A stretch of 28,089 nt of DNA from Methylotenera_A sp031369365 (GTDB lineage Bacteria; Pseudomonadota; Gammaproteobacteria; Burkholderiales; Methylophilaceae): contig JANMOP010000029.1 of the NCBI GenBank assembly GCA_031369365.1, forward strand, positions 1 through 28,089, written 5' to 3'. Under the pieces are notes generated by a model. The model was not told where the DNA came from. It searched no databases and worked only from the letters and a program-made list of their open reading frames with translations. Within the stretch, counting starts at the first letter, position 1; every line of letters begins with the position of its first letter. This document shows positions 15,627 to 23,827 of this stretch, in pieces. The position numbers and the translations under genes were made by a program.

Positions 15627-17108
15627 TCAACTATGCCAACTCCTCATCCCATTTTTAATAAGCGCTTTTTCGTATAGTGCTAAGTAGTCAGTCGCACTGG
15701 AATCCCAGCTAATATCACGTTTCATGCCATTTTTTTGAATTTTTCGCCATGTTTTTTTGTCTTTCCAAGTGTGAATCGCGCGCTGAATGCTGACCAAAAG
15801 TGATGCACTAGTGACACTTTTAACCACAAAACCCGTCGCAGTATTGTTTTTAAGCGAAACCTCATTGGTATCACATACAGAATCTGCCAATCCGCCTGTG
15901 AGCGATACTATAGGCGGCGTGCCGTAAGCTAGGCCATAGAATTGATTCAAGCCGCACGGTTCAAAGCGCGAGGGCATAATAAACATATCGCAGCCAGCCA
16001 TGATGTTGTGCGATAGATGCTCGTGATAACCCGTATTCATACTGACTTGGTTTGGATAACGCTCTGCTAACGCGTTAAATTCTGCCTCTAAGGATTTATC
16101 ACCGCTGCCTAAAATCGCAAATTGACAACCCTGTTTGATGAGTTTAGGCATCATTTCAGGTAATAAATCTAAGCCTTTTTGATGGGTTAATCGGCTTACC
16201 ACGCCCAACAATGGTGCATCTGCATCGATATGAAGCCCCAATTGTTGTTGCAATGCATGCTTAACCGATTTTTTTCCAGTAATGCGGGTGTCACTATAGT
16301 TTTTTGGTAAGTGTGCATCGCTGGCTGGGTTCCATTCTTGTGTGTCTATGCCATTTAATATGCCAGTTAAATCGTCAGTACGCGCTTTCAGCAGACCTTC
16401 CATGCCAAATCCATATTGCTTAGTTTGAATTTCTTGCGCGTAAGTTGGGCTTACTGTACTGAGTTTATCGGCATAAAAAAGCCCTGCTTTTAGAAAGGAT
16501 ATTTGGCCATAATACTCAAACCCGTTAATTTGAAATTGTGCGGCGGGTAACTCTAGCGGTTTAAGCCAGCTTGCATCAAAACAGCCTTGAAAAGCTAAGT
16601 TATGAATGCTTAAAATAGACTTGGTGGTCGATTTATCAATGAGTTTCATGTAGGCGGGCGCTAGGCCAGTTTGCCAATCGTTACACTGAATTAAATCGGG
16701 CTGCCAGTTTTTTAATGGACTATTTTTACTACATAACAAGCTGGCCACGCGTGAAAGCACGCCGAATCTCAAGGGGTTATCCACCCAATCTACGCTATTT
16801 TCGTCGCTATACGGACCTCCAGCACGCTCATACAAATGCGCGTTTTGGATAGCGATGACCTCTAAACCACTGTCTGGCATTTTTCCTGTAATTAAGGTGC
16901 AAGCATGGCCTAAAACCTCAATGCTGGCGATGGTTTGTGGCGATTTTAGTTTTTGCAATACCGCGCTATAGGCGGGTATTAATATCCTAATATCGCCACT
17001 AAATTGCTTTAAATGGCTAATAGCTTTAGGTAGCGCTCCACTTACATCGGCCAGGCCGCCAGTTTTAATCAATGGGAAAGCTTCAGATGTGGCAAATAAA
17101 ACGCGCAA
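15627..17108 (-). CDS. glgA: Glycogen synthase (ADP-glucose type, GT5)
   Basis: Transfers glucose from ADP-glucose to the non-reducing end of glycogen. 493 residues, close to the family's usual length. The N-terminal ADP-glucose-binding motif KTGGLADV (residues 15-22) and the C-terminal PSRFEPCGLNQFYGLAYGTPPIV plus GGLADSV segment are diagnostic of GT5 starch/glycogen synthases. The start is TTG at 17108, with GAGA about seven bases upstream; the protein begins exactly at the conserved first strand (RVLFATSEAFP), and no Met is available nearby. It is divergent from crcB across 79 bases. glgB and pgi are 7-11 kb away and glgC is not in the window. Confidence 0.94.
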   Translation of the reverse strand: MRVLFATSEAFPLIKTGGLADVSGALPKAISHLKQFSGDIRILIPAYSAVLQKLKSPQTIASIEVLGHACTLITGKMPDSGLEVIAIQNAHLYERAGGPYSDENSVDWVDNPLRFGVLSRVASLLCSKNSPLKNWQPDLIQCNDWQTGLAPAYMKLIDKSTTKSILSIHNLAFQGCFDASWLKPLELPAAQFQINGFEYYGQISFLKAGLFYADKLSTVSPTYAQEIQTKQYGFGMEGLLKARTDDLTGILNGIDTQEWNPASDAHLPKNYSDTRITGKKSVKHALQQQLGLHIDADAPLLGVVSRLTHQKGLDLLPEMMPKLIKQGCQFAILGSGDKSLEAEFNALAERYPNQVSMNTGYHEHLSHNIMAGCDMFIMPSRFEPCGLNQFYGLAYGTPPIVSLTGGLADSVCDTNEVSLKNNTATGFVVKSVTSASLLVSIQRAIHTWKDKKTWRKIQKNGMKRDISWDSSATDYLALYEKALIKNGMRSWHS

Positions 17109-17187
17109 ATTATTCTCGCAACTAATTAAATGGTATATTTGTATTATAGATTAATTAATCAAACAAATTTTAAACAAGAAAGAAAAT

Positions 17188-17562
17188 ATGGCAGCAGGCA
17201 GTTGGTTAGCAGTGGGCGGTGGTGCAGCGCTGGGCGCATGGGTGCGTTGGGGATTAGGCATAGCCCTAAATGCTTCTACTCTGCCTTTAGGCACACTAAT
17301 AGCCAACCTAGGCGGCGGTTTGCTAATGGGCATGGCGATGGCCTATTTTATAGGTACTTCTAACCAAATCGAGCTAAGATTATTCATTTTGACAGGCTTT
17401 TTAGGCGGCTTAACTACGTTCTCAGCATTTTCTGCCGAGGCGTTCGATTTTCTGCAAAAACAGCAATACGCTTGGGCGGCACTGCATATTTCTAGCCATG
17501 TTGTGGGTAGTTTATTGATGACAGCACTTGGGTTTGCATTGGTACATTATTTGCGAAACTAA
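17188..17562 (+). CDS. crcB: Fluoride exporter, CrcB/Fluc family
   Basis: Small dual-topology membrane protein that exports fluoride as a dimer. 124 residues with four hydrophobic segments. Family hallmarks are GGxxGAxxRW near the N terminus (GGAALGAWVRWG), the pore Asn N40 in GTLIANLGGG, and GFLGGLTTFSAFSAE carrying F78 and F81 of the fluoride-stacking phenylalanine box. The ATG has an AAGAAAG ribosome site. The upstream gap is only 79 AT-rich bases and shows no fluoride riboswitch. It ends at a strong shared terminator. Confidence 0.93.
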   Translation: MAAGSWLAVGGGAALGAWVRWGLGIALNASTLPLGTLIANLGGGLLMGMAMAYFIGTSNQIELRLFILTGFLGGLTTFSAFSAEAFDFLQKQQYAWAALHISSHVVGSLLMTALGFALVHYLRN

Positions 17563-17586
17563 GCACCAGAATTAAATCAATAAACG

Positions 17587-17623
17587 AAAAAAGCCCGACC
17601 TAATTGAAGAGTCGGGCTTTTTT
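17587..17623. terminator. Bidirectional terminator between crcB and rne
   Basis: AAAAAAGCCCGAC (17587-17599) pairs perfectly with GTCGGGCTTTTTT (17611-17623) around an 11-base loop. The T-run on one side and A-run on the other make it usable by both convergent genes; it starts 25 bases past crcB and 17 bases past rne. Confidence 0.92.
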
Positions 17624-17639
17624 ATGGCTACAAAGATGG

Positions 17640-20225
17640 CTATTTCTGTGTTTCTACCATCACTAGAGGTGCGTCTGCAGGGGCTGATGCAGCGTCTTTC
17701 TTCCAGCTTGGTGCTTTGCGTGGCGCTTTTGGTTTAGCAGGCTCAGCGGCTATTGATGCTGGTTTTGCGTTGCCTTTGGTTTCTACGAGTTGCAAGCCAC
17801 TGGCTGCCAAATCAACAGCAACGGGTTTAGCGGCTTTTGCAGGTTTGCTAGGCTTGGCTACTTTTGGTGCAGCTGGTTTTTTGTCAGCTTTAGCTTTTGG
17901 TGCTGTTTCTACAACGGTTGCGGTTTCTGCAACTGCGGCTGTTGATTTAGCAGGTTTATCTGTTTTAGCTTTAGGTGCCGATTTTGGGGCTTTTGCAACC
18001 TTTTCAACTGCAGGCTCAGAAGCCAATATTGGCGCGGCTGCTGGAGTAGGGTCATTTGGCACAAAAGCAGCTACGTTTGAATCGCGGCTAGCATCACGGG
18101 CGCCATCGCGATTTTTATTGCGATTACGGCCACCACGGCGGCTGCGTCCTGTACGTTCTGGGCGCGACGTGCTGGCATCATCCGCTTGGTTCTCTGTTGG
18201 CGCAATAATTGCAGCTGTTTCAACTTTTTCTACACGTACATTTTCTACAGGGCGAATCTCAGCAGGCCTTTCTGGACGCGGCGTGCGCTCAGGACGTGGC
18301 TGCTGGGCATTAGCTTGTTGATTGGTTTGTTGTGAACGTTGCCCTTGTTGCGGCTTATCACCACGCTCAGTATTGTTGCGATCACGGCTATTGGCATTAC
18401 GATCACGGTTACGATTGCGATCGCGGCCAGCGTTACCAGAACGATTACGGTCACGGTTATTATCACGGGCTTCTGCAGCAGTTTTGTCTTCCGTTTTTTC
18501 TTCAGTTTTTACTGCATCTTTGCCAGTGAATAATTGTTTAATGCGACCAAAAATGGATATTTTTGCTACAGGCGTAGCTACTTTTTCTTCCACAACACGT
18601 TCCGCTACATTCGGCGCAGAAGTCGCAGCCGTAATACTTTTTACTAGCGCTTCTGGCGCGCTAGGTTTGGTTTCTTCATTCAAGCTACGCACGTAAGCGG
18701 TTTCGGCAGGTAGCTCGACCATTTTGTAACTGGCTTGTGAGGTTTCCTCATTTACATCGTCATGTTTAATGCGTGTAATGCTGTAATTGGGCGTTTCCAT
18801 GTGCACGTTGGGAATCAATACCACTTCCACACCCATGCGTAGCTCAATTTTGTGAATATCAGCACGTTTTTCATTCAACAAGAAAGTCGCAGCTTCTACA
18901 GGTAATTGCACTTGAATAATCGCGCTATTGTCTTTCATCGCCTCCTCTTGCGTAATGCGCAAAATGTGCAAGGCGGTCGATTCAATGCCGCGAATATGGC
19001 CAGTGCCGCTACAACGTGGGCAAGCAGCGTGATTGGTTTCGCCTAAACTAGGGCGCATACGTTGGCGTGACAACTCTAACAAGCCAAAGCGTGAGATTTT
19101 ACCCGTTTGTACGCGCGCGCGGTCTGCGTGCAAAGCGTCGCGTAGCGTGTTTTCCACATCGCGTTGATTGCGTGGGTTTTCCATATCGATAAAATCGATG
19201 ACTACCAAACCACCTAGGTCGCGCAAGCGCAACTGGCGCGCCACTTCTTCAGCCGCTTCCAAGTTGGTGTTAAAGGCTGTTTGTTCAATATCGGCGCCTT
19301 TAATGCTGCGGCCAGAGTTGACATCTACCGACACCAGCGCTTCGGTATGGTCGATGACAATCGCGCCGCCTGAAGGCAAACGCACTTCGCGTGAGAAGGC
19401 AGATTCAATTTGATGCTCGATTTGAAAGCGCGAGAATAACGGCACTTCATCTTGGTACAATTTAACCCGTGACACATTACCTGGCATGACGTGGTTCATA
19501 AACTGCACCGCTTGTTCGTGCACATCAGCAGTATCAATTAAAATTTCGCCAATATCGGCGCTAAAATAATCGCGAATAGCACGAATAACCAAGCTGCCTT
19601 CTTGGTAGATTAAGAACGCGCCCGCTTGAATATGCGAAGCTTCTTCAACAGCGGTCCATAGTTGCGTGAGATAGTTTAAATCCCACTGCAACTCCTCTGT
19701 GTTTCTGCCGATGCCAGCGGTACGCGCGATTATGCTCATGCCTTTTGGTATTTCGAGTGCGGCCATTACATCGCGTAACTCGTTGCGATCTTCGCCTTCA
19801 ATACGGCGCGATACGCCACCGCCACGCGGGTTGTTGGGCATTAATACTAAATAGCGACCCGCTAGTGATATAAACGTGGTGAGCGCAGCGCCTTTGTTGC
19901 CGCGCTCGTCTTTATCCACTTGCACGATAAGCTCTTGACCTTCTTTAATCACGTCTTGAATACGTGCTTTACCACCTTCAGATTTATCTGAAAAATAGCT
20001 ACGTGAAATTTCTTTAAAAGGCAGAAAACCGTGACGCTCGGCACCGTAATCTACAAATGCGGCTTCTAGTGAGGGTTCTACGCGGGTAATAACACCCTTG
20101 TAAATATTGCTTTTACGCTGTTCTTTACCAGCGTGTTCTATGTCTAAATCAACTAATTTTTGTCCATCAACAATCGCAACGCGAAGTTCTTCTGACTGCG
20201 TTGCATTAAATAACATGCGTTTCAT
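17640..20225 (-). CDS. rne: Ribonuclease E
   Basis: Essential endoribonuclease for mRNA decay and rRNA/tRNA processing, core of the degradosome. ATG 20225 gives 861 residues (MKRMLFNATQ, as in E. coli RNase E); a longer reading from 20255 is rejected because GGGAG lies six bases before 20225. The catalytic half has an S1 domain (about 30-115), then D301 (SVDVNSGR) and D344 (VVIDFIDM), the Mg-binding pair, and the zinc-link CPRC (402-405). The non-catalytic half is a low-complexity tail: an Arg/Asn/Asp-rich RNA-binding stretch about residues 570-690, then Ala/Lys/Pro-rich to the end. It is shorter than E. coli (1061). It shares a 477-base intergenic region with divergent rluC. Confidence 0.95.
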   Translation of the reverse strand: MKRMLFNATQSEELRVAIVDGQKLVDLDIEHAGKEQRKSNIYKGVITRVEPSLEAAFVDYGAERHGFLPFKEISRSYFSDKSEGGKARIQDVIKEGQELIVQVDKDERGNKGAALTTFISLAGRYLVLMPNNPRGGGVSRRIEGEDRNELRDVMAALEIPKGMSIIARTAGIGRNTEELQWDLNYLTQLWTAVEEASHIQAGAFLIYQEGSLVIRAIRDYFSADIGEILIDTADVHEQAVQFMNHVMPGNVSRVKLYQDEVPLFSRFQIEHQIESAFSREVRLPSGGAIVIDHTEALVSVDVNSGRSIKGADIEQTAFNTNLEAAEEVARQLRLRDLGGLVVIDFIDMENPRNQRDVENTLRDALHADRARVQTGKISRFGLLELSRQRMRPSLGETNHAACPRCSGTGHIRGIESTALHILRITQEEAMKDNSAIIQVQLPVEAATFLLNEKRADIHKIELRMGVEVVLIPNVHMETPNYSITRIKHDDVNEETSQASYKMVELPAETAYVRSLNEETKPSAPEALVKSITAATSAPNVAERVVEEKVATPVAKISIFGRIKQLFTGKDAVKTEEKTEDKTAAEARDNNRDRNRSGNAGRDRNRNRDRNANSRDRNNTERGDKPQQGQRSQQTNQQANAQQPRPERTPRPERPAEIRPVENVRVEKVETAAIIAPTENQADDASTSRPERTGRSRRGGRNRNKNRDGARDASRDSNVAAFVPNDPTPAAAPILASEPAVEKVAKAPKSAPKAKTDKPAKSTAAVAETATVVETAPKAKADKKPAAPKVAKPSKPAKAAKPVAVDLAASGLQLVETKGNAKPASIAAEPAKPKAPRKAPSWKKDAASAPADAPLVMVETQK

Positions 20226-20232
20226 GGTTGCT

Positions 20233-20248
20233 CCCGCGCTGCAGCGGG
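20233..20248 (-). promoter_or_regulatory. Hairpin overlapping the rne ribosome-binding site
   Basis: In the rne mRNA, CCCGC-TGCAGC-GCGGG forms a 5-bp GC-only stem whose 3' arm contains the GGG of the GGGAG Shine-Dalgarno, seven to eleven bases before ATG 20225. Folding would partly hide the ribosome site. Confidence 0.45.
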
Positions 20249-20347
20249 CAGACATTTGCGTATAGGGGATTAAAGCTGCTGAGGGCGATTGATAAGGCGC
20301 ATAGCGCTTAAAGCATGCACAAGGTTTTACGCAGCAGGTGGCTGCTA

Positions 20348-20417
20348 AAATTAACCTTTAACGCTAAAGAACGTATAAGCAATTGCGGCTGGTTGCGCGC
20401 AATTCGCAGGTTAATTT
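20348..20417 (-). promoter_or_regulatory. Structured element in the rne 5' leader
   Basis: AAATTAACCT (20348-20357) and AGGTTAATTT (20408-20417) form a 10-bp perfect inverted repeat. Inside it are a 7-bp perfect hairpin, AATTGCG/CGCAATT (20381-20387 and 20398-20404), and a 5-bp hairpin, CTTTA-ACGC-TAAAG (20356-20369), which competes with the outer stem for two bases. Another hairpin, AGCAG/CTGCT, lies at 20333-20346. In E. coli the long rne leader carries hairpins through which RNase E represses its own mRNA; a like role here is inference. Confidence 0.45.
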
Positions 20418-20439
20418 GTAAATTCTGGGTGCTACTTAA

Positions 20440-20467
20440 AATTTAAACTCACTAGATTATGTGTAAA
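20440..20467 (-). promoter_or_regulatory. Putative rne promoter
   Basis: On the minus strand TTTACA (20467-20462) and TAAATT (20445-20440) are spaced by 16 bases. Transcription would start near 20433 and give a leader of about 200 bases that includes the structured element. Both boxes are imperfect. Confidence 0.3.
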
Positions 20468-20702
20468 GTTGAGTATAAATCCGTTAAAATTCGGTCTTCA
20501 GTAACTTTAGTCGCGTTTATGTTTATTTGTCTGCGGCGGCTAGAGCGCACTATTTTATTACTACATTTTTATCGCTACTTCAATATGGCGAGCGATTTAA
20601 CCAAAATGATATGTCACGTAAAATTGTCGAAATGCATAAATAAGCAAATTAAATTCAACAACATAGCAAGTATAGGCGTAAACCGCTTTTTAAGCAAAAA
20701 AT

Positions 20703-21692
20703 ATGAGTGAATCACCCCAAAACAACACCATTGGCGCGCAAGCTGCTGCATTAGTTACTGTAGATGAAGCGAGTGAAGGTCAGCGTATCGATAATTTCCT
20801 TACCAAAACGCTTAAAGGTGTGCCTAAAAGCCATATTTATCGCATTTTGCGTAGTGGTGAAGTGCGCGTGAATAAAGGTCGTATTGATGCTTCGTACAAG
20901 CTGATTATTGGCGATATTGTGCGCGTGCCGCCAATACGTGTGGCCACGCACGAAAAAGAGGTGATGAACGCACCAGCTACATCCGTATTAGAAAGTACGA
21001 TTATTTTTGAAGATGAGGCAATGTTGGTCATCGACAAACCTGCTGGTTTTGCCGTGCATGGCGGCAGTGGTGTGAGTAGGGGGGTAATTGAACAGCTGCG
21101 AATGGAACGCCCTAAAGCCAAGTTTTTAGAGCTGGTGCATCGACTAGATCGCGAAACTTCTGGCGTATTGATGCTGGCCAAAAAGCGTGCTGCATTGGTG
21201 GCGCTTCACGAAATGATTCGCAACAATCAAACCGATAAGCGTTATTTAATGCTGGTGGCAGGCGAGTGGACAGATAAAAAGAAGCGTGTTGTGTTGGATT
21301 TGCAAAAGTACGTGCTGCCAAACGGTGAACGCCGCGTGAATGTGGTGACCGATAAAAGCAAAGATAAATACGGCGAAGCACAAGTTTCTGAAACCAATTT
21401 TTACTTGAAACAAGCCTATGCTGGCTTTACATTATTAGAGGCGCAACTTGTTACTGGTCGCACCCATCAATTACGCGTGCAATTGGCACATTTGGGCTTT
21501 CCCATTGTCGGAGATGATAAGTATGGTGATTTTGCCAACAATAAACTTTTGCAGAAAAAGGGCTTGAAACGCATGTTTTTACATTCGGCCGACACCAGTT
21601 TGAAGCATCCTGTGTCTGGCGATAAGTTAAAATTAAGCGCGCCTTTGCCGCCTGAGTTAACAAAATTTATGAATAGTTTAGAGAAAAAATAA
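20703..21692 (+). CDS. rluC: 23S rRNA pseudouridine synthase, RluC family
   Basis: Isomerises uridines of 23S rRNA (positions 955, 2504 and 2580 in E. coli) to pseudouridine. 329 residues. An N-terminal S4 RNA-binding domain (EGQRIDNFLTKTL...IYRILRSGEVRVNKGR, about 20-85) is followed by the RluA-type catalytic domain with HRLDRETSG, where D149 is the catalytic Asp, and GRTHQLRVQLAHLGFPIVGDDKYG. It is next to rne, as in E. coli where rluC is also divergent from rne. The ATG at 20703 has only a weak ribosome site. The HAD gene begins 17 bases downstream. Confidence 0.93.
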   Translation: MSESPQNNTIGAQAAALVTVDEASEGQRIDNFLTKTLKGVPKSHIYRILRSGEVRVNKGRIDASYKLIIGDIVRVPPIRVATHEKEVMNAPATSVLESTIIFEDEAMLVIDKPAGFAVHGGSGVSRGVIEQLRMERPKAKFLELVHRLDRETSGVLMLAKKRAALVALHEMIRNNQTDKRYLMLVAGEWTDKKKRVVLDLQKYVLPNGERRVNVVTDKSKDKYGEAQVSETNFYLKQAYAGFTLLEAQLVTGRTHQLRVQLAHLGFPIVGDDKYGDFANNKLLQKKGLKRMFLHSADTSLKHPVSGDKLKLSAPLPPELTKFMNSLEKK

Positions 21693-21709
21693 GGTTAATA
21701 ATAAGATCT

Positions 21710-22366
21710 ATGGCTAAGCAATTTGATTTGATTGTATGGGATTGGGACGGCACGCTTGCTAATTCAACAGGCATGATTGTGGATGCAATTGTGTTGGCTG
21801 CAAGCCAAGTAGGTTTGCCAACGTTAGACCCCGTTGCTGCGAGTAATATTATTGGGCTTGGATTACGAGAATCTATTCATGCGCTGTTTGGCGATATTCC
21901 TAGCGAACAAGCGCAAGCTTTGGCTAAACAATACACCGCCAATTATTACGCTGGTGAGCAGGCCATTCCGCTTTTTGCAGGCGCAAAATCCACCATTATC
22001 GAGCTTAATCGGCGCGGTTATAAGTTGGCAGTAGCCACTGGTAAGGGCAGGCGTGGCCTTAATTTGGCGCTAGAGCATTGCGGCCTAACGCATTATTTTC
22101 ATGAGACTAGAACGGTGGATGAGTGTTTTTCTAAACCGCATCCGCAAATGTTAGATGAGCTAATGGATGCTTGTGTAACAACGCCAGAGCGCACTTTGAT
22201 GATTGGTGATACCAGTTACGATTTGCAAATGGCGCAAAATGCCAGTGTGCAAGCGGTGGCAGTAACGTTTGGCGCGCAATCGCAAGACCAATTATCAAAG
22301 TATAATAGCATTGAAATTTTCCATCAATTTAATGATTTAAGCGCTTGGTTATTGAAACATGCTTAA
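21710..22366 (+). CDS. HAD-superfamily hydrolase, phosphoglycolate phosphatase-like
   Basis: 218 residues, cytosolic. Motif I DWDGT gives nucleophile D11 and acid/base D13. A helical cap follows (about 15-85), then motif II near ATGKGRRGL, motif III Lys in FSKPHPQM, and motif IV GDTSYDLQMAQNA. This is the Gph/PGP subfamily; the natural substrate is not determined by sequence (phosphoglycolate, pyrophosphate or another small phosphoester). It lies between rluC and a Rieske gene whose start overlaps its last eight bases. Confidence 0.9.
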   Translation: MAKQFDLIVWDWDGTLANSTGMIVDAIVLAASQVGLPTLDPVAASNIIGLGLRESIHALFGDIPSEQAQALAKQYTANYYAGEQAIPLFAGAKSTIIELNRRGYKLAVATGKGRRGLNLALEHCGLTHYFHETRTVDECFSKPHPQMLDELMDACVTTPERTLMIGDTSYDLQMAQNASVQAVAVTFGAQSQDQLSKYNSIEIFHQFNDLSAWLLKHA

Positions 22367-22742
22367 AAATATTGTTTTAGATAGCAACGAGTTGCACGAA
22401 AAATCACTCGGCCTGCGTTTTGCGCTACCAGCGTTGGGAGAATTCGCTACAGGTTTTGTAGTGCGCTTTCATGGCAAAGCGCATGCCTATGTGAACCAAT
22501 GCGCGCACGTGCCAGTGGAGTTGGATTGGGAGCAAGGACATTTTTTTACCGTGAGTAAAGATTATCTTATTTGCGCCACACATGGCGCGCATTATCAGCC
22601 CGATACTGGTCATTGCATTATGGGGCCGTGCAAAGGAAAAAGCTTGCAAGCATTGCCAGTAACGGAACAAAATCAGCAAATCACTATTCATATTGATCAA
22701 CTTCATAAATTACAACTAGATAAAACACACAGGAAAACCTAA
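22359..22742 (+). CDS. Rieske [2Fe-2S] ferredoxin-like protein
   Basis: 127 residues, no signal peptide or membrane anchor, so a soluble cytosolic Rieske protein. Cluster ligands are visible as C48-x-H50 (QCAHV) and C72-x2-H75 (CATHGAHY), followed by the usual Gly/Pro loop (MGPCKGKSLQALPV). Compared with dioxygenase ferredoxins there is no oxygenase gene nearby, so the electron partner is unknown. The start codon lies inside the end of the HAD gene, and the stop directly abuts the sppA ATG, indicating a coupled unit. Confidence 0.88.
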   Translation: MLKNIVLDSNELHEKSLGLRFALPALGEFATGFVVRFHGKAHAYVNQCAHVPVELDWEQGHFFTVSKDYLICATHGAHYQPDTGHCIMGPCKGKSLQALPVTEQNQQITIHIDQLHKLQLDKTHRKT

Positions 22743-23699
22743 ATGGCGGAACAAAATAACACAGAAAGCAATAGCAACTGGCAACAACAAACCATCGAAA
22801 AGTTAGCACTTTCTGGCTTAAAAGAGCAACAAACCGCGCGGCGTTGGAGCACATTTTTTAAAGGCCTCACTTTTGCCTATTTATTCTTATTATTAGTTTT
22901 GGGCTTAGGTTTATTGGGTGATAAAGGCGCATCAGGCCCGCATACGGCGTTAATCGAGATTAATGGCGTTATTGAAGCGGGTGGTGAGGTTAATGCAGAT
23001 ACTTTCATTAGCAGCTTGAACGATGCCTATGAAAGTAGGGGTACCAAAGGCATTATTTTGCGCTTTAACACGCCAGGTGGCAGCCCAGTACAATCGGGCA
23101 TTATTAATGATGAAATTGTGCGTCAAAAGAAATTACACCCAAATATTCCCGTGTATGGCGTAGTGGAAGATATTTGCGCCTCTGGTGGCTATTATATTGC
23201 CTCAGCCACCGATAAAATTTACGTCGATAAAGGCAGTATTGTAGGTTCTATCGGTGTATTGATGGACGGTTATGGCTTTACTGAAACCATGAAAAAAATC
23301 GGTGTAGAGCGACGCTTATTAACCGCTGGCGAGAATAAAGCCATGCTAGATCCGTTCTCGCCAGTGAACGAAAAGCACAAAGCGCTCGCGCAAACCATGA
23401 TTAACGAAATTCACGAGCAATTTAAAACTGTGGTGAGAAAAGGCCGTGGCACGCGCTTAAAAGAAACCTCAGAAACTTTTAGCGGCTTGTTTTGGAGTGG
23501 CGAGCAAAGCATTAAGCTAGGTTTAGCCGATGCGTTAGGCAGCGCCGATTTTGTTGCGCGCGAAGTGATAAAGCAAGAAGAGATTGTCGATTACACCTAT
23601 CAAGATACTTTCACCAACCGCTTTGCAAAACGCTTAGGTGCTAGCATGGCAAAAACGATTGGTTTAGATGTAATGGCAAAAGGCCTGCAATTGAGGTAA
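22743..23699 (+). CDS. sppA: Signal peptide peptidase A-type S49 protease
   Basis: 318 residues. A cytoplasmic N-terminal tail (1-40) is followed by one membrane segment at about 41-59 and an S49 protease domain facing the periplasm. The Ser-Lys dyad is visible: S147 in CASGGYY and K199 in AGENKAM, at the same numbers as the short Bacillus SppA as I recall them. It is the single-domain form, unlike the 618-residue E. coli SppA. It digests leftover signal peptides in the membrane. AGGAAA precedes the ATG, and the start abuts the Rieske stop codon. No terminator with a proper U-tract follows. Confidence 0.92.
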   Translation: MAEQNNTESNSNWQQQTIEKLALSGLKEQQTARRWSTFFKGLTFAYLFLLLVLGLGLLGDKGASGPHTALIEINGVIEAGGEVNADTFISSLNDAYESRGTKGIILRFNTPGGSPVQSGIINDEIVRQKKLHPNIPVYGVVEDICASGGYYIASATDKIYVDKGSIVGSIGVLMDGYGFTETMKKIGVERRLLTAGENKAMLDPFSPVNEKHKALAQTMINEIHEQFKTVVRKGRGTRLKETSETFSGLFWSGEQSIKLGLADALGSADFVAREVIKQEEIVDYTYQDTFTNRFAKRLGASMAKTIGLDVMAKGLQLR

Positions 23700-23733
23700 G
23701 GCTTGGTTCGTAGGGTAGTTTTAATTTTTTCAT

Positions 23734-23749
23734 TAGCCCATTCGGGCTA
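23734..23749. other. Hairpin without U-tract after sppA
   Basis: TAGCCC-ATTC-GGGCTA is a perfect 6-bp stem with a four-base loop, 35 bases after the sppA stop. On the plus strand TTGCATC follows rather than a T-run; on the minus strand AATGAAAAAATT follows. It may be an mRNA 3'-end stabiliser or a weak terminator. Confidence 0.4.
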
Positions 23750-23779
23750 TTGCATCAGGGTAAGTTCAAAGCATATTAT
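23750..23779 (+). promoter_or_regulatory. Putative promoter of the PEP-CTERM gene
   Basis: TTGCAT (23750-23755) and TATTAT (23774-23779) with an 18-base spacer. The -10 lies in an 11-bp perfect palindrome, GCATA-T-TATGC (23771-23781). A leader of about 40 bases leads to a strong AAGGAGA ribosome site. Confidence 0.35.
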
Positions 23780-23827
23780 GCACCATCGCGTTAAAAAATT
23801 TATTATCTCAATCCAAGGAGAACCAAC

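Larger units (their letters stand above)
20226..20702. other. rne-rluC divergent intergenic region (477 bases)
   Basis: No gene is supported here. The rne-proximal half (20226-20420) is rich in inverted repeats and is described as the rne leader. The rluC-proximal half (20460-20702) is AT-rich; no confident promoter for rluC was found, though TATAAAT at 20474 and TAAAAT at 20485 are possible -10 boxes. A short open frame at 20459-20710 runs into the rluC start and looks like chance. Confidence 0.6.

Noticed and set aside
17716..18321. A 201-codon open frame antisense to the rne tail
   Set aside because: The low-complexity Ala/Pro/Lys-rich codons of rne give an open reverse frame; the product is Ala/Ser/Arg-rich filler with no family resemblance.
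18322..18696. Several open frames opposite the Arg/Asn-rich part of rne
   Set aside because: They are compositional shadows of the RDRN-type codons in rne, in more than one frame over the same bases.
20226..20255. A ten-residue N-terminal extension of RNase E
   Set aside because: The conserved family start is at the ATG at 20225, which has GGGAG at the right distance; the extension lies in the leader hairpin.
20459..20710. An 83-codon open frame in the rne-rluC gap
   Set aside because: It overlaps the rluC start, has no ribosome site and no recognisable motif, and its composition reflects AT-rich DNA.
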